In this document: in pieces, positions 25,367 to 35,458 of the stretch | Position numbering within the stretch: the first letter of the stretch is position 1 | How the letters are laid out: every line of letters starts with the position of its first letter | Assembly: GCA_012840245.1 (NCBI GenBank) | Contig: DULR01000037.1 | Span: 18,005-82,004 of the forward strand | DNA length: 64,000 bases | Source of the DNA: Clostridiaceae bacterium | Lineage (GTDB): Bacteria; Bacillota; Clostridia; DSM-8532 | Direction of reading: 5' to 3' | Position numbers and translations under genes: made by a program | Notes under the pieces: model-generated | The model's database searches: none | Seen by the model: the letters and a program-made list of their open reading frames with translations, nothing else | Told to the model about the DNA's origin: nothing

Positions 25367-26554
25367 TTACTGCTCCAGATTCTTGCCGACTATCCGTGTA
25401 AACATCGACCAGTTGTATATCTTCTTGTTTTCCAGACCAAATATGCCGTCGTTCATCAGCAGTGGAACGATCATCTTTCTTTCTCCCATATCGACAATGG
25501 CTATAAAGTCGGTCCCGTTATTTATATCAACTATCACCAGACCGGATTTTCTGATATCCCCGAGATCATACAGAATCTCACTTAAAAGATCTTTGAGATC
25601 AGAACCGATACTGTCACCTACTGAGAGTTCAGAAACAACATACTTGTTTCTTTCTATTGTGTATGTGATATCCATGCCTGATACCGCGTCAGGATCTACC
25701 TGATCATAATCGCATACAGTCAGGATCTTTTCAATGTTGCCGTTTTGGTCTACCAAAGGCAAAGCCCAGTATCCTTCGTCACTCAATACCTCATCGTAAT
25801 CTTCAGATTCGATAAGCGTTCGGGCACTGACACCTTCCTTCGGAAGGCATGTGACGCGCAATATGGTCCCTTCATTCAGTATCAGTCCTGTTTCGTTGGC
25901 CTGATTGTAAATATTGACTATTTCTGTAAATAGCTGCTCCAGCTCGGTAATGGAAGTCTTACTGATGCCGGATTCACGTTTTGCAGACGAATACAGCGCC
26001 GAGGCTTTTGATCTTGCAGATGGTTCAGTGGGTTCCAGAGTTTCAACAGCCACTTTTTCTTCCTGTTCAGACCTGCCGCTTATGTCATCATGGTTATCTG
26101 CAGTAAGTCCAACTCCAAATTTAATGTCTTCACCAAATTCTTTGTCAACGATTTCCTGGGATGCCACAGACTCTTCAGGACTTGGGGTCGGTGCCGGTGC
26201 CTGCCCTGCCTTGATCTGGGCTTCCTCCGCATCAAACTTACTCATTAAACCGTTTGCCGAGGCCTGAGGTGCCATATTCGTTGAATCGCTCTTCATGCGA
26301 AGATTGCCTGAATTGATAACCAGTGTCAGAACAAGGGCTCCTGCTGCCAAAGGTGTACCCAGTTTGAGGATCCAGGGTATAAATACTCTTGATTTCTGTT
26401 TTCCTTTTTCTATTTCTTCCTGACATTTTAGCAATGTTTTGTTAACAAGATAATCCGAGGCTTTTATGCTCGATAGCCCTGTCTTTAAAGCATCTTTTAT
26501 CATGTCATCATTGATCGCGTCATTATTCGGTTTTCTTTTCAATGATTCAGCCAT
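25367..26554 (-). CDS. Probable membrane anti-sigma factor paired with the ECF sigma
   Basis: The 395-residue protein has a cytoplasmic N-terminus of about 65 residues, one membrane helix (about 66-84, WILKLGTPLAAGALVLTLVI), a proline/serine-rich linker (PAPTPSPEES) and a large external domain with no motif I recognise. Its ATG overlaps the sigma-factor stop by 8 bases (ATGGCTGA), behind the Shine-Dalgarno GGAGGTGAG. This coupling and topology are typical of anti-sigma factors. It lacks a visible zinc anti-sigma HxxxCxxC motif, so the assignment rests on context. Confidence 0.6.
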   Translation of the reverse strand: MAESLKRKPNNDAINDDMIKDALKTGLSSIKASDYLVNKTLLKCQEEIEKGKQKSRVFIPWILKLGTPLAAGALVLTLVINSGNLRMKSDSTNMAPQASANGLMSKFDAEEAQIKAGQAPAPTPSPEESVASQEIVDKEFGEDIKFGVGLTADNHDDISGRSEQEEKVAVETLEPTEPSARSKASALYSSAKRESGISKTSITELEQLFTEIVNIYNQANETGLILNEGTILRVTCLPKEGVSARTLIESEDYDEVLSDEGYWALPLVDQNGNIEKILTVCDYDQVDPDAVSGMDITYTIERNKYVVSELSVGDSIGSDLKDLLSEILYDLGDIRKSGLVIVDINNGTDFIAIVDMGERKMIVPLLMNDGIFGLENKKIYNWSMFTRIVGKNLEQ

Positions 26555-27062
26555 GAGCCTCACCTCCAATCATATCGTGAAGCAGCGCTCTTGCTTTGAA
26601 GAGCCTGCTCTTCACAGTTCCCCCCGGAATCTTCAAAACTTTGGATATATCATCAATACCCATCTCCTGATAATAGTGAAGATGGATGATTTCCCTGTAC
26701 TTGTCCGGAAGCTTCATTATAGCGTTCAGAAGCGCCTGTTTCTCGCTCCTCTTTTCTATAATATCTTCAGTATCACTTTCAGAAGAATAGGTCAAAAAAT
26801 CATCGGTAACAACAACACGCCTTTTCCATGCGCTGCGCATATAGTCTCTGCAGATATTTACGGCTATGCTGATGATCCAGGTTTTTTCACTGCTTTCTCT
26901 GCGATAGCTTGAATAGGAACGAACGACCCTGAGAAAAGTCTCCTGATAAACATCCTCTGCCAGTTCTTTGGATTTCAGTATTACAGTCGCTGTTCTGAGA
27001 ACATCGTTGCCATATTCTTCTATCAACCTTGTTATCTCATTCGTAATTTCCGAAGGAGTCAA
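26547..27062 (-). CDS. ECF-type RNA polymerase sigma factor
   Basis: Sigma region 2 (LAEDVYQETFLRVVRSYSSY .. WIISIAVNICRDYMRS) and region 4 (LPDKYREIIHLHYYQEMGID .. IPGGTVKSRLFKARALL) make up this 171-residue protein, with no region 3. That places it in the extracytoplasmic-function group. TTG 27062 is the start, with GGAGGGAGGAAG upstream. It is coupled by overlap to the membrane protein downstream. The signal and regulon are unknown. Confidence 0.9.
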   Translation of the reverse strand: MTPSEITNEITRLIEEYGNDVLRTATVILKSKELAEDVYQETFLRVVRSYSSYRRESSEKTWIISIAVNICRDYMRSAWKRRVVVTDDFLTYSSESDTEDIIEKRSEKQALLNAIMKLPDKYREIIHLHYYQEMGIDDISKVLKIPGGTVKSRLFKARALLHDMIGGEAHG

Positions 27063-27124
27063 AAAAACTTCCTCCCTCCTTCACTAAATTTGACGAAACA
27101 TGTTTGTTTTGGTTCATCAATAGC

Positions 27125-27153
27125 ATTATACTTTAATAGTGATTTCTTTTAAA
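27125..27153 (-). promoter_or_regulatory. Candidate promoter of the sigma/anti-sigma operon
   Basis: TATAAT (27125-27130) and TTTAAA (27148-27153) on the minus strand are 17 bases apart. The -10 is perfect and the -35 poor. I did not find an obvious ECF-type AAC..CGT promoter. On the plus strand another TATAAT (27222-27227) may serve gltX. No T-box signature is present in the 100 bases before gltX. Confidence 0.4.
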
Positions 27154-27327
27154 GTGTTATTATTGTCTCAGGAGTACATCACACCGGTTACATTTAAGCT
27201 GTAAAATATGAAAAAATCGTGTATAATAAGCATTGGTGAAATTTACATACCGAAAATGAGGCAACAGAAAAAGCGGGGGAAGACCCGTATGAAATATACA
27301 ATATAAACATCGGAAGGATAGATTTTT

Positions 27328-28794
27328 ATGCAACGTCAGGTAAGAACACGTTATGCGCCAAGCCCAACCGGATACATGCATGTTGGGAATTTAAGGACAG
27401 CCCTTTATGAGTATCTCATTGCAAAATCGCAGGGCGGAAAGTTTATTCTGCGTATTGAAGATACCGACCAGGAACGGTATGTCGAAGGCGCTGTTGACGT
27501 AATATATAAAACACTCAAGCTTTGCGGTTTACGACACGATGAAGGTCCCGACATCGGCGGACCTTATGGCCCCTATGTTCAAAGCGAGAGGAAGAACTTG
27601 TACAAACCCTATGCCGAGGAACTTGTGAAAAATGGCCATGCATACTATTGCTTCTGCAGCAAGGAAAGGCTTGATGCCCTGCGGGCCGAGGCCGAGGCCA
27701 AAAATCAGACCTTTATGTATGACCGCCACTGTCTGAATCTTTCACAGGCTGAGATTGAGGAAAAGCTGAAAAGCGGTGTGCCTTATGTTATCCGTCAGAA
27801 GATGCCCCGTGAAGGCACCACTTCATTCGAAGATGCGGTATATGGGACCATCACCATTGAAAACAACATGCTGGAGGATCAGATACTGATAAAAAGCGAC
27901 GGTCTTCCCACATACAATTTTGCAAATGTCATAGACGATCATCTGATGAACATTACTCATGTGGTAAGAGGGAGCGAGTATCTGACATCTACCCCGAAAT
28001 ATAATCTTCTTTATAAAGCGTTTGGCTGGGAGATACCGGTGTACGTCCATCTTCCCCTTATAGTCAAGCCTGACGGTTCCAAAATTTCAAAGCGCAAAGG
28101 AGATGCCACCTTTGAGGATCTTCTGAAAATGGGATATCTGGTAGAGGCCATAGTCAACTTCATAGCCCTTTTAGGCTGGTCACCGGATTCTAATCAGGAG
28201 ATCTTTACTCTTGCTGAGCTTGAAAAGGCTTTTAATATCAAGCATATAAGCAAGTCGCCTTCATCCTTTGATATGGATAAGCTGACATGGTTCAATGCCC
28301 AGCATATCAGAACAATGAGCCCTGAAAAGTTCCATGAGCTGGCCCTGCCATACCTGAAGGAAGCAATAACCAACGAAGACATTGATCTGAGCAAAGTAAG
28401 CAGGATACTGCAGAACAGGACTGAAGTACTGACTGAGATACCATCAAAAGTGGGCTTCCTCAATGAGCTTTGCGATTATGACCTTAATATCTATGTTCAT
28501 AAAAAGATGAAAACCACACTCGAAAACTCATTGACAAGCTTAAAGGAGGCTTTGCCTGTCCTTGAAGCCATCGATGAGTGGAATGAGACGACCATTCATG
28601 ATAGCCTTATGAGCCTTATCGAGCGTCTTGGCATCAAAAACGGACAAATGCTTTGGCCTATACGCACAGCCATCACCGGTTGGGAAGTAACACCCGGAGG
28701 GGCTATAGAAATAGCTGATATCCTTGGAAAGGCCGAAACATTAAGACGTATCAAGGTTGGCATAGAAAGGCTCGAGAAAGCTGTATCTGCATAA
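27328..28794 (+). CDS. gltX: Glutamyl-tRNA synthetase
   Basis: This class I aminoacyl-tRNA synthetase charges tRNA-Glu (and possibly tRNA-Gln, if GatCAB is used). The HIGH-type motif is [20 protein letters not shown] at about residues 8-27. The KMSKS-type motif is SKISKRKGD near residue 251. The length of 488 residues is standard. GGAAGGAT lies before the ATG. It converges with the sortase gene over a family B palindrome. Confidence 0.96.
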   Translation: MQRQVRTRYAPSPTGYMHVGNLRTALYEYLIAKSQGGKFILRIEDTDQERYVEGAVDVIYKTLKLCGLRHDEGPDIGGPYGPYVQSERKNLYKPYAEELVKNGHAYYCFCSKERLDALRAEAEAKNQTFMYDRHCLNLSQAEIEEKLKSGVPYVIRQKMPREGTTSFEDAVYGTITIENNMLEDQILIKSDGLPTYNFANVIDDHLMNITHVVRGSEYLTSTPKYNLLYKAFGWEIPVYVHLPLIVKPDGSKISKRKGDATFEDLLKMGYLVEAIVNFIALLGWSPDSNQEIFTLAELEKAFNIKHISKSPSSFDMDKLTWFNAQHIRTMSPEKFHELALPYLKEAITNEDIDLSKVSRILQNRTEVLTEIPSKVGFLNELCDYDLNIYVHKKMKTTLENSLTSLKEALPVLEAIDEWNETTIHDSLMSLIERLGIKNGQMLWPIRTAITGWEVTPGGAIEIADILGKAETLRRIKVGIERLEKAVSA

Positions 28795-28800
28795 GCGCAT

Positions 28801-28883
28801 TGAGTTTTGGGGACGGAGGCTTTGACTCATTTTATCATCAATCAGTCAGAAAAATGAGTCAAAGCCTCCGTCCCCAAAACTCA
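28801..28883. repeat. Family B perfect palindrome, 33-bp stem
   Basis: The arm at 28801-28833 (TGAGTTTTGGGGACGGAGGC onward) is exactly complementary to 28851-28883, with a 17-base loop. It fills the gap between the convergent gltX and sortase genes and abuts the sortase stop codon (28885-28887). The arm differs by few bases from the one at 15298-15326. Confidence 0.93.
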
Positions 28884-28884
28884 T

Positions 28885-29670
28885 TCACTCATCCTGCTTT
28901 GCGTGGACTACCAGCCTGTGGGAACCTACTCCCGGAGGATGGCAGGTGAATATGGTCAGGATCTTGTCGGTACCATTCCTGTTGAGGATGGAAAAATCGG
29001 TCGGCTCGATTATATGTGATTTATAAACCGTATAGGTAAGGGTCTTGTTTTTCAGCTGCACTGTTATTTTGTCTCCCGCCTCAAGCTCGTTCAGACGGTT
29101 CAGATATTTTCCGAAGGTATAGCTTCTGTGTCCTGCAAGAACGCAATTCCCGACTTCATCAAAATTATCTGTATTTGTCATTCTGCCTACGGCGACAGAG
29201 AGTGTGGCATCGTCAGTTCCGTCCATAATGAGCATCTTTACGTCGATCTTGGGAATTATCAAAATCCCGGTGGTTCGCTTTTTCATTTCTTCTTTGGTCA
29301 TTTTAGGCTTCTTTGTAGGAAGTCTAAAAGGATCTTCAGACGGTGTTTCAGTTGGAGCAGGCTGTTCGGTCGCTTCCGGAGTGGGATTATTATCCGGAGA
29401 TTCTACAGCAGGGGGGTCATGGGGAATATTCTCTGTTTGGGTTTCAACAGGGATTATATCAATAGGATCCACATCTTCGATCTCCATTGATTCCAGTTCG
29501 CTGACCACAAGCTCCGACTCTCTCAGAAACTCTTCGATAATATCATTATTCCTTTTTGTATTATAATAAGTCATGATCAACGGCACCAAAACAAGAAGAA
29601 GCCCGGCTGTCAGTAGAAATACCGAAAGAATGGTTCTGATATTGATCTTTTTCTTTTTTATATCAGACAT
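28885..29670 (-). CDS. Class D sortase
   Basis: Sortases are membrane-anchored cysteine transpeptidases that attach proteins to the cell wall. The catalytic residues are visible as His181 in LAGHRS, Cys243 in TIFTCHPPG and Arg252 in SHRLVV. One helix (about 13-33) anchors the protein. A long Pro/Thr/Glu-rich spacer (about 78-120) separates it from the catalytic domain, and TGILIIPKIDV marks the domain start. The spacing and TC.PPG..RLVV pattern fit class D. No LPxTG substrate gene is adjacent. AAGGGG precedes the ATG. Confidence 0.9.
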   Translation of the reverse strand: MSDIKKKKINIRTILSVFLLTAGLLLVLVPLIMTYYNTKRNNDIIEEFLRESELVVSELESMEIEDVDPIDIIPVETQTENIPHDPPAVESPDNNPTPEATEQPAPTETPSEDPFRLPTKKPKMTKEEMKKRTTGILIIPKIDVKMLIMDGTDDATLSVAVGRMTNTDNFDEVGNCVLAGHRSYTFGKYLNRLNELEAGDKITVQLKNKTLTYTVYKSHIIEPTDFSILNRNGTDKILTIFTCHPPGVGSHRLVVHAKQDE

Positions 29671-29684
29671 GATGCTTCAGCCCC

Positions 29685-30998
29685 TTAATTTCCTTTCATG
29701 TTCTTTTTATTTCTGCGTTTTTCCAGCCATTCCTTTATCTTCGCTTCATATCCGTTTCCTGTAGGTTCATAATATATCGTTCCTCTCATCTCTTCAGGCA
29801 TATATTCCATATCATCGACGATATTTCCCGGAAAATCATGGGCATATTTGTATCCCACACCATATCCCAGGCTTTCCATTCCCTTTGCCGGCGCATTTCG
29901 AAGGCGCATCGGAGCTTCTCCGGTATTTTTATGCTCCACGTCATACAGAGCTTTTTCCAGAGCCATATATGCCGAATTGGATTTCGGGCTTGTGGCAACC
30001 ATGACTGCAGCATGGCCCAGAATAATCCTTGCTTCAGGCATTCCGACCATATGGACCGCCTGTGCGGCGGCAGTTGCAACCAAAAGGGCGTTTGGATTGG
30101 CCATGCCCACATCCTCAGATGCGCATATCATTATCCTTCGGGCCAGAAACTCAGGATCTTCGCCTGCATAAAGGGCTTTTGCCAGGTAGAGAAGCGCTGC
30201 ATCGGGGTCACTTCCCCGCATTGATTTGATAAATGCGCTTATGTTGTCGTAATGTTGTTCTGACGACTTATCAAATCTGACCGGCTTTTTCTGAATGCAA
30301 TCAACGATCACTTCGGGGGTGATTCTGTAAAATCCGTCCTTATCCATATCGGTCGTAAGAACAGCAAGCTCCAGTGCATTCAGCGCTATGCGGGCATCTC
30401 CCCCCGACATATCGGCAAGAAGGGATATGGCTTCATTGCCGATATTTATCTTGAGGTTGCCCAGACCGCGTTCCCTGTCTTCCACAGCCATTTTTACAAT
30501 TTGCTCAATATGCTCCTTCCTGAGCGGTTCCAGCATGAAAACAGTAGAACGGGATATCAGTGCTTTATTGACTTCAAAGAAAGGATTTTCGGTCGTTGCC
30601 CCGATCAGGACCACAGTGCCGTCTTCAACATGTGGCAAAAGCGCATCCTGCTGGGCTTTGTTGAAACGGTGGATCTCATCTATAAAAAGCACAGATTTTC
30701 CGGCCGGGTTTATAAAAGTATTCTGAGTATCTTCAACGATCTGCTTTATGTCCCTGACTCCTGCTGTTACAGCATTAAGCTTGAAAAAAGCCGCTTTTGT
30801 AGTATTGGCAATGATTCTGGCGATGGAAGTCTTGCCCGTACCGGGAGGTCCGAACAAAATGATGGATGATATCTTATCAGCCTTGATCATTCTGTTCAAA
30901 AGCTTTCCGTCGCCAATGATATGCTCCTGACCCACGAACTCATCAAGATTCCGGGGTGACATCCGATATGCCAGCGGTTCCTTTTTCGACATTTTCAC
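29685..30998 (-). CDS. rarA: Replication-associated recombination ATPase RarA (MgsA)
   Basis: RarA is an AAA+ clamp-loader-like ATPase acting at stalled replication forks. Walker A GPPGTGKT lies at residues 50-57, Walker [11 protein letters not shown] near 104-113, and the C-terminal MgsA region contains [16 protein letters not shown]. The length of 437 residues is typical. GTG 30998 has AAAGG at 6 bases; ATG 30992 is the alternative. The start lies about 55 bases inside the end of trmD, so the two are probably coupled. Confidence 0.94.
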   Translation of the reverse strand: MKMSKKEPLAYRMSPRNLDEFVGQEHIIGDGKLLNRMIKADKISSIILFGPPGTGKTSIARIIANTTKAAFFKLNAVTAGVRDIKQIVEDTQNTFINPAGKSVLFIDEIHRFNKAQQDALLPHVEDGTVVLIGATTENPFFEVNKALISRSTVFMLEPLRKEHIEQIVKMAVEDRERGLGNLKINIGNEAISLLADMSGGDARIALNALELAVLTTDMDKDGFYRITPEVIVDCIQKKPVRFDKSSEQHYDNISAFIKSMRGSDPDAALLYLAKALYAGEDPEFLARRIMICASEDVGMANPNALLVATAAAQAVHMVGMPEARIILGHAAVMVATSPKSNSAYMALEKALYDVEHKNTGEAPMRLRNAPAKGMESLGYGVGYKYAHDFPGNIVDDMEYMPEEMRGTIYYEPTGNGYEAKIKEWLEKRRNKKNMKGN

Positions 30999-31755
30999 TA
31001 CCAGCCTTTTTTCTTCTCTTTCGCTTCGGCAAAAGGCCGTAAGCTTCTAAAACCTTTTCGTGGTTTTCCCTGTCATATTTTTCATACAAATCAGGCCTCT
31101 TGGCCTTTGTCCTCTCCAGCATCTGAAGAAAACGCCATTTTTCTATATTTGCGTGATGTCCGGAAAGCAGTATTTCCGGGACCTTTCGCCCTCTGAATTC
31201 CGGAGGTCTTGTATATTGGGGAAACTCCAAAAGTCCATTGTAATGAGATTCGTTAGAATAAGCGTCCTCCGAGCTCAAAACCCCATCCACCAGGCGGCTT
31301 ACACAGTCGATCAGCACCATTGCGGCCAATTCCCCACCAGTCAGTACATAATCACCGATTGAGATCTCCTCATCGACTATTTCTTCGATTATCCTTTCGT
31401 CGATACCCTCATAGTGTCCGCAGAGAAGTATCAAATGCTCTTCATTTTTGAGCCTCCGGGCAGTTTCCTGAGTCAGCAGGGTTCCCTGCGGGCTCATATA
31501 TATGGTTCTGGGCTTTCTGCCACATTGCTTTACAACATGCTCCCAGGCATCGTAGATAGGCTGTGGCGTCATAACCATTCCGGATCCCCCGCCATAGGGG
31601 TAATCATCCACCTTCTTATGCTTGTCCAGAGAAAAATCGCGTATATTTATCGTGTTTACTGTAATTATTCCTTTCTCCCTTGCCCTTCCTATTATGCTTT
31701 CATTCAAAAACGCATCGATGCTTTCGGGAAAAAGGGTCAATACGTCAAACCTCAT
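30943..31755 (-). CDS. trmD: tRNA (guanine-N1)-methyltransferase TrmD
   Basis: TrmD methylates G37 of tRNAs to prevent frameshifting. The protein has [19 protein letters not shown], the trefoil-knot segment [16 protein letters not shown] and [18 protein letters not shown] 31755 has GGAGG upstream and overlaps the rimM stop by 11 bases. Its 270 residues exceed the common length of about 240: after the basic stretch KRKRRKK the last 20 codons overlap rarA in another frame. The gene order rimM-trmD is conserved, but rpsP and rplS, the usual companions, are absent. Confidence 0.95.
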   Translation of the reverse strand: MRFDVLTLFPESIDAFLNESIIGRAREKGIITVNTINIRDFSLDKHKKVDDYPYGGGSGMVMTPQPIYDAWEHVVKQCGRKPRTIYMSPQGTLLTQETARRLKNEEHLILLCGHYEGIDERIIEEIVDEEISIGDYVLTGGELAAMVLIDCVSRLVDGVLSSEDAYSNESHYNGLLEFPQYTRPPEFRGRKVPEILLSGHHANIEKWRFLQMLERTKAKRPDLYEKYDRENHEKVLEAYGLLPKRKRRKKAGSENVEKGTAGISDVTPES

Positions 31756-32257
31756 CAAGTAAACCCTCCGGAATTTTCACCTGCATGCGCCTGCCTTCCA
31801 GATCCACCTTTTCAACGACTGATTTCAGTGCAGGAAGAAGGATTTCATTTTTATCCTTGTCAGTTATTATATAAACGTCATTGCTGCCGGTTTCCAATAC
31901 GTCGGTAAGGATCCCCAGAAAAGTATCCCCTTCATAAACCTCCATGCCGATGATGTCGCAGATATAGAATTCATCTTCTTCAAGAGGTTTTGCGTGCTTG
32001 CGGTGGACTAAAAGCTCAAGTCCCTTGAGTTTTTCAGCTTCGTTCATGTTTTCGATGCCTTTTAATTTGACAAGCACAAAGTTTTTATGTATACGGCAGT
32101 TTTGAACCCTGTATTCCCTGTAATCGCCGCCATGGTTCACTGTAACGAAAAACAGGTATTCAAAACGGGACAAGTCCGAGGTCATGGGCATGACCTTGAG
32201 CTCACCCCTCACACCATGTGTATTGACAACCTTGCCAACTGCCAGATATTCGTTCAT
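31745..32257 (-). CDS. rimM: 16S rRNA processing protein RimM
   Basis: RimM assists maturation of the 30S subunit head and binds ribosomal protein S19. The N-terminal RimM barrel ([20 protein letters not shown]) and the C-terminal PRC-barrel ([20 protein letters not shown] .. [20 protein letters not shown]) are both complete in 170 residues. GAGGT precedes the ATG. It heads rimM-trmD-rarA. Upstream lie repeats instead of rpsP. Confidence 0.95.
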   Translation of the reverse strand: MNEYLAVGKVVNTHGVRGELKVMPMTSDLSRFEYLFFVTVNHGGDYREYRVQNCRIHKNFVLVKLKGIENMNEAEKLKGLELLVHRKHAKPLEEDEFYICDIIGMEVYEGDTFLGILTDVLETGSNDVYIITDKDKNEILLPALKSVVEKVDLEGRRMQVKIPEGLLDEV

Positions 32258-32291
32258 ATAAATACCTCGACGCTTGAAACTTTTGATTTAT

Positions 32292-32435
32292 AAGATCCTT
32301 CGCAGGAGAACACGCGAAGCGTTTTCTCTGCTCAGGATGACACAAGTAAACACTTCGAAGCAATTTACCCTGTCATTCTGAGGGAGTTTAGCGACCGAAG
32401 AATCTTATAAGATTGCTCGCTGTACTCAGCATAAC
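32292..32435. repeat. Family A composite repeat upstream of rimM
   Basis: The module order is the same as at 10238-10394: AGATCCTTCGC..GAACACGCGAAGCG..CTCAGGATGAC, then CTTCGAAGCAA..CCTGTCATTCTGAGGGAG, then CGACCGAAGAATCTTATAAG with a decayed right arm. Together with the next two entries it makes up the 377-base gap between rimM and yajC. Confidence 0.8.
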
Positions 32436-32492
32436 ATTCAGGGAGCGATTTTTTCAGTTATTTTAAATCGTCAGACTGCGTCTTTCCTGCCC

Positions 32493-32534
32493 TGTCTGTC
32501 CCTGTGACATGTCAGGGAGAACCGTCCCTGTGAC
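32493..32534. repeat. Family B-related GGGAC repeat
   Basis: TGTCTGTCCCTGTGACA, CAGGGAGA and ACCGTCCCTGTGACA are close variants of the family B theme with a different inner core (TGTGACA instead of TGACTCA). Similar cores lie at 39141-39195 and 43972-44021. Confidence 0.5.
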
Positions 32535-32539
32535 AATTA

Positions 32540-32578
32540 AACCTCTAATAGATATCTGCTGCACATCTATTAGAGGTT
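32540..32578 (-). terminator. Hairpin after yajC, probable terminator
   Basis: Bases 32540-32553 (AACCTCTAATAGAT) pair perfectly with 32565-32578 (14 bp, 11-base loop). On the minus strand the stem is followed by TTTAATTGT, a modest T tract, 57 bases after the yajC stop. Confidence 0.55.
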
Positions 32579-32634
32579 CCATAGTTTCGGCTAAGTTCCG
32601 GAATGCCTTGCTGATATTGACCGGCATCTCCGCA

Positions 32635-32988
32635 TTATGACTGGATCGGCTTGATTATATCCTTTATAGCCCATTTCTTAACTGTTATTTTTGTGCGTTC
32701 GATACTTGTCTCAAATGTTATCTCATCATCCTTGATATTTACTATTTTACCGGCAATGCCGCCGATTGTTACTATCTGATCACCAACGATAGCACTTGCC
32801 AATGCTTCTCTGTGCTTTTTCTCTTTCCTCTTCTGAGGAACGATCAGAATAACATAAAACAGACCCAATAACAGAAGCGGGAACAGCATTGCTATCCAGT
32901 TTCCTGCAGCCAGCTCAGCGCCCGAGGCGTTAGGATCCACAGTACCTGTTTCAGCTGCGAAAGACAAAAAGTTAGATAAAAATTCCAT
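32635..32988 (-). CDS. yajC: Preprotein translocase auxiliary subunit YajC
   Basis: YajC binds SecDF and the Sec translocon. The protein has one membrane helix (about residues 30-50, IAMLFPLLLLGLFYVILIV), the following PQKRKEKKHREALAS, and VGDQIVTIGGIAGKIVNIKDD, the YajC core. ATG 32988 has GGAGGG 6 bases upstream; in-frame codons further up are rejected. It lies about 100 bases after tgt, the usual neighbour; secD and secF are not in the window. Confidence 0.93.
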   Translation of the reverse strand: MEFLSNFLSFAAETGTVDPNASGAELAAGNWIAMLFPLLLLGLFYVILIVPQKRKEKKHREALASAIVGDQIVTIGGIAGKIVNIKDDEITFETSIERTKITVKKWAIKDIIKPIQS

Positions 32989-33085
32989 ACAAACCCTCCG
33001 TATATTTCTGCTGATCTTTTTGCATAATTTAGTAATATTACACCCTGTTATTATATAGTATTTTCTTAAGGTTAGCAATTAAAAA

Positions 33086-34270
<1,185 letters not shown>

Positions 34271-34281
34271 TCAAATTTCAA

Positions 34282-35301
34282 TCAGACTCCGGCTTTATAC
34301 GCTGCAATACCGGCCTCGTGGGCAGCTATAAGCCTGTCGCACATCATATCCCATTCTTCATCGAGCCATAAAAGCTCAGGATGTTTAAGGTACCAATCTA
34401 TAGTTTTTTTAATGCCTTCCCTTGCAGGTGTCGTGCATTTGAACTCAGGAACCAGTTCCTTGATCTTTGAGTTATCAAAATAAACACTGTTGATCTTATC
34501 CCCCACCAGCTCGCTGTACAGCTCAGGTATGCAGGCGGTTATAAAATCAGTAGAAATATGGACTATATCAGGCTTAACGCCGACAGCACCGCCTATGAGA
34601 TCGGTTATCTGATCCCAGGTAAGAGCCTCGTCAGAGGTGATCTGGAATGCCTCTCCGATTGCTTTCGGATTTCCCAAGATCCCGACAAAAGCTTTGGCAA
34701 AATCCGTATTATGAGTCAATACCCATAAGGAAGTACCATCACCGGGTACTATGATCTTCTTTCCTCTCCTCATACGCTCAACTACGCTCCACCTGCTCTT
34801 ATGGCTGTTGAATATGCATGGGATCAGGGTGTTTCCATAAGTATGGGATGGTCGCACTACTGTGACCGGGAAACCATTTTTTCTGTACTCATCAAAAAGC
34901 AGCTCTTCACATGCGATTTTATTCCGGGAATATTCCCAGAAAGGATTGGAAAGCGGTGTTTTTTCGGTTATTATGAAGTTCTCCGGAGGCTTTTGATATG
35001 CCGATGCAGAGCTTATGAATATATACTGTCCGGTTTTATCCCTGAACAGCCTCAGATCGGTCTCTATATGCTCGGGGGTAAAAGCGATCCAGTTGACAAC
35101 AACGTCGAAGGAATAGTCTTTCAATATTTCTCTTGCTTCATCCTCCCTGCGTATATCCCCCTGGATTACTTTAGCTCCTTCAGGCACGAACTCTTTTCTA
35201 TTGTTCCTGTTGAACAAATAAAGGTCTATCCCCTTTTCCAGAGCCAGTTTTGACACAGCGCTGCTGATGATCCCCGTTCCGCCTATAAAAAGTACTTTCA
35301 T
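34282..35301 (-). CDS. NAD-dependent epimerase/dehydratase (extended SDR)
   Basis: The nucleotide-binding motif is FIGGTGIISSAVSKLALEKG with DLYLFNRNNR after strand 2. YIFISSASAYQKP contains the active-site serine region, and the SDR YxxxK appears as YSRNKIACEE. The C-terminal substrate domain suggests a sugar-nucleotide or related substrate, like atypical SDRs of the isoflavone-reductase/CSP41 type. The substrate cannot be read from the sequence. GGGAGGGG precedes the ATG. It is a lone gene just upstream of tgt. Confidence 0.82.
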   Translation of the reverse strand: MKVLFIGGTGIISSAVSKLALEKGIDLYLFNRNNRKEFVPEGAKVIQGDIRREDEAREILKDYSFDVVVNWIAFTPEHIETDLRLFRDKTGQYIFISSASAYQKPPENFIITEKTPLSNPFWEYSRNKIACEELLFDEYRKNGFPVTVVRPSHTYGNTLIPCIFNSHKSRWSVVERMRRGKKIIVPGDGTSLWVLTHNTDFAKAFVGILGNPKAIGEAFQITSDEALTWDQITDLIGGAVGVKPDIVHISTDFITACIPELYSELVGDKINSVYFDNSKIKELVPEFKCTTPAREGIKKTIDWYLKHPELLWLDEEWDMMCDRLIAAHEAGIAAYKAGV

Positions 35302-35423
35302 TTTGCCCCTCCCTCAGCATATCTTATCAATTTGATTTAATTATATCACAAATGTCCAAAAGGGACAGACCTCTGAGCCATAGTTTCCTCAGCAAGCCTG
35401 CCCCTCTAAGAAGCTGCGTATTT

Positions 35424-35458
35424 AATGAATGAAAGTCTCCGTCCCCTAAACTCATTTT
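35424..35458. repeat. Half of a family B repeat at the end of the LysM gene
   Basis: Only one arm is present: GAAAGTCTCCGTCCCC followed by TAAACTCATTTT. The TGA stop of the LysM gene (35452-35454) lies within the arm's conserved TGAGTTTA end, so the repeat supplies the stop codon. Confidence 0.7.

Noticed and set aside
27228..27327. Possible T-box leader before gltX
   Set aside because: The conserved GGUGGNACC-type antiterminator bulge is absent and no terminator precedes the start codon.
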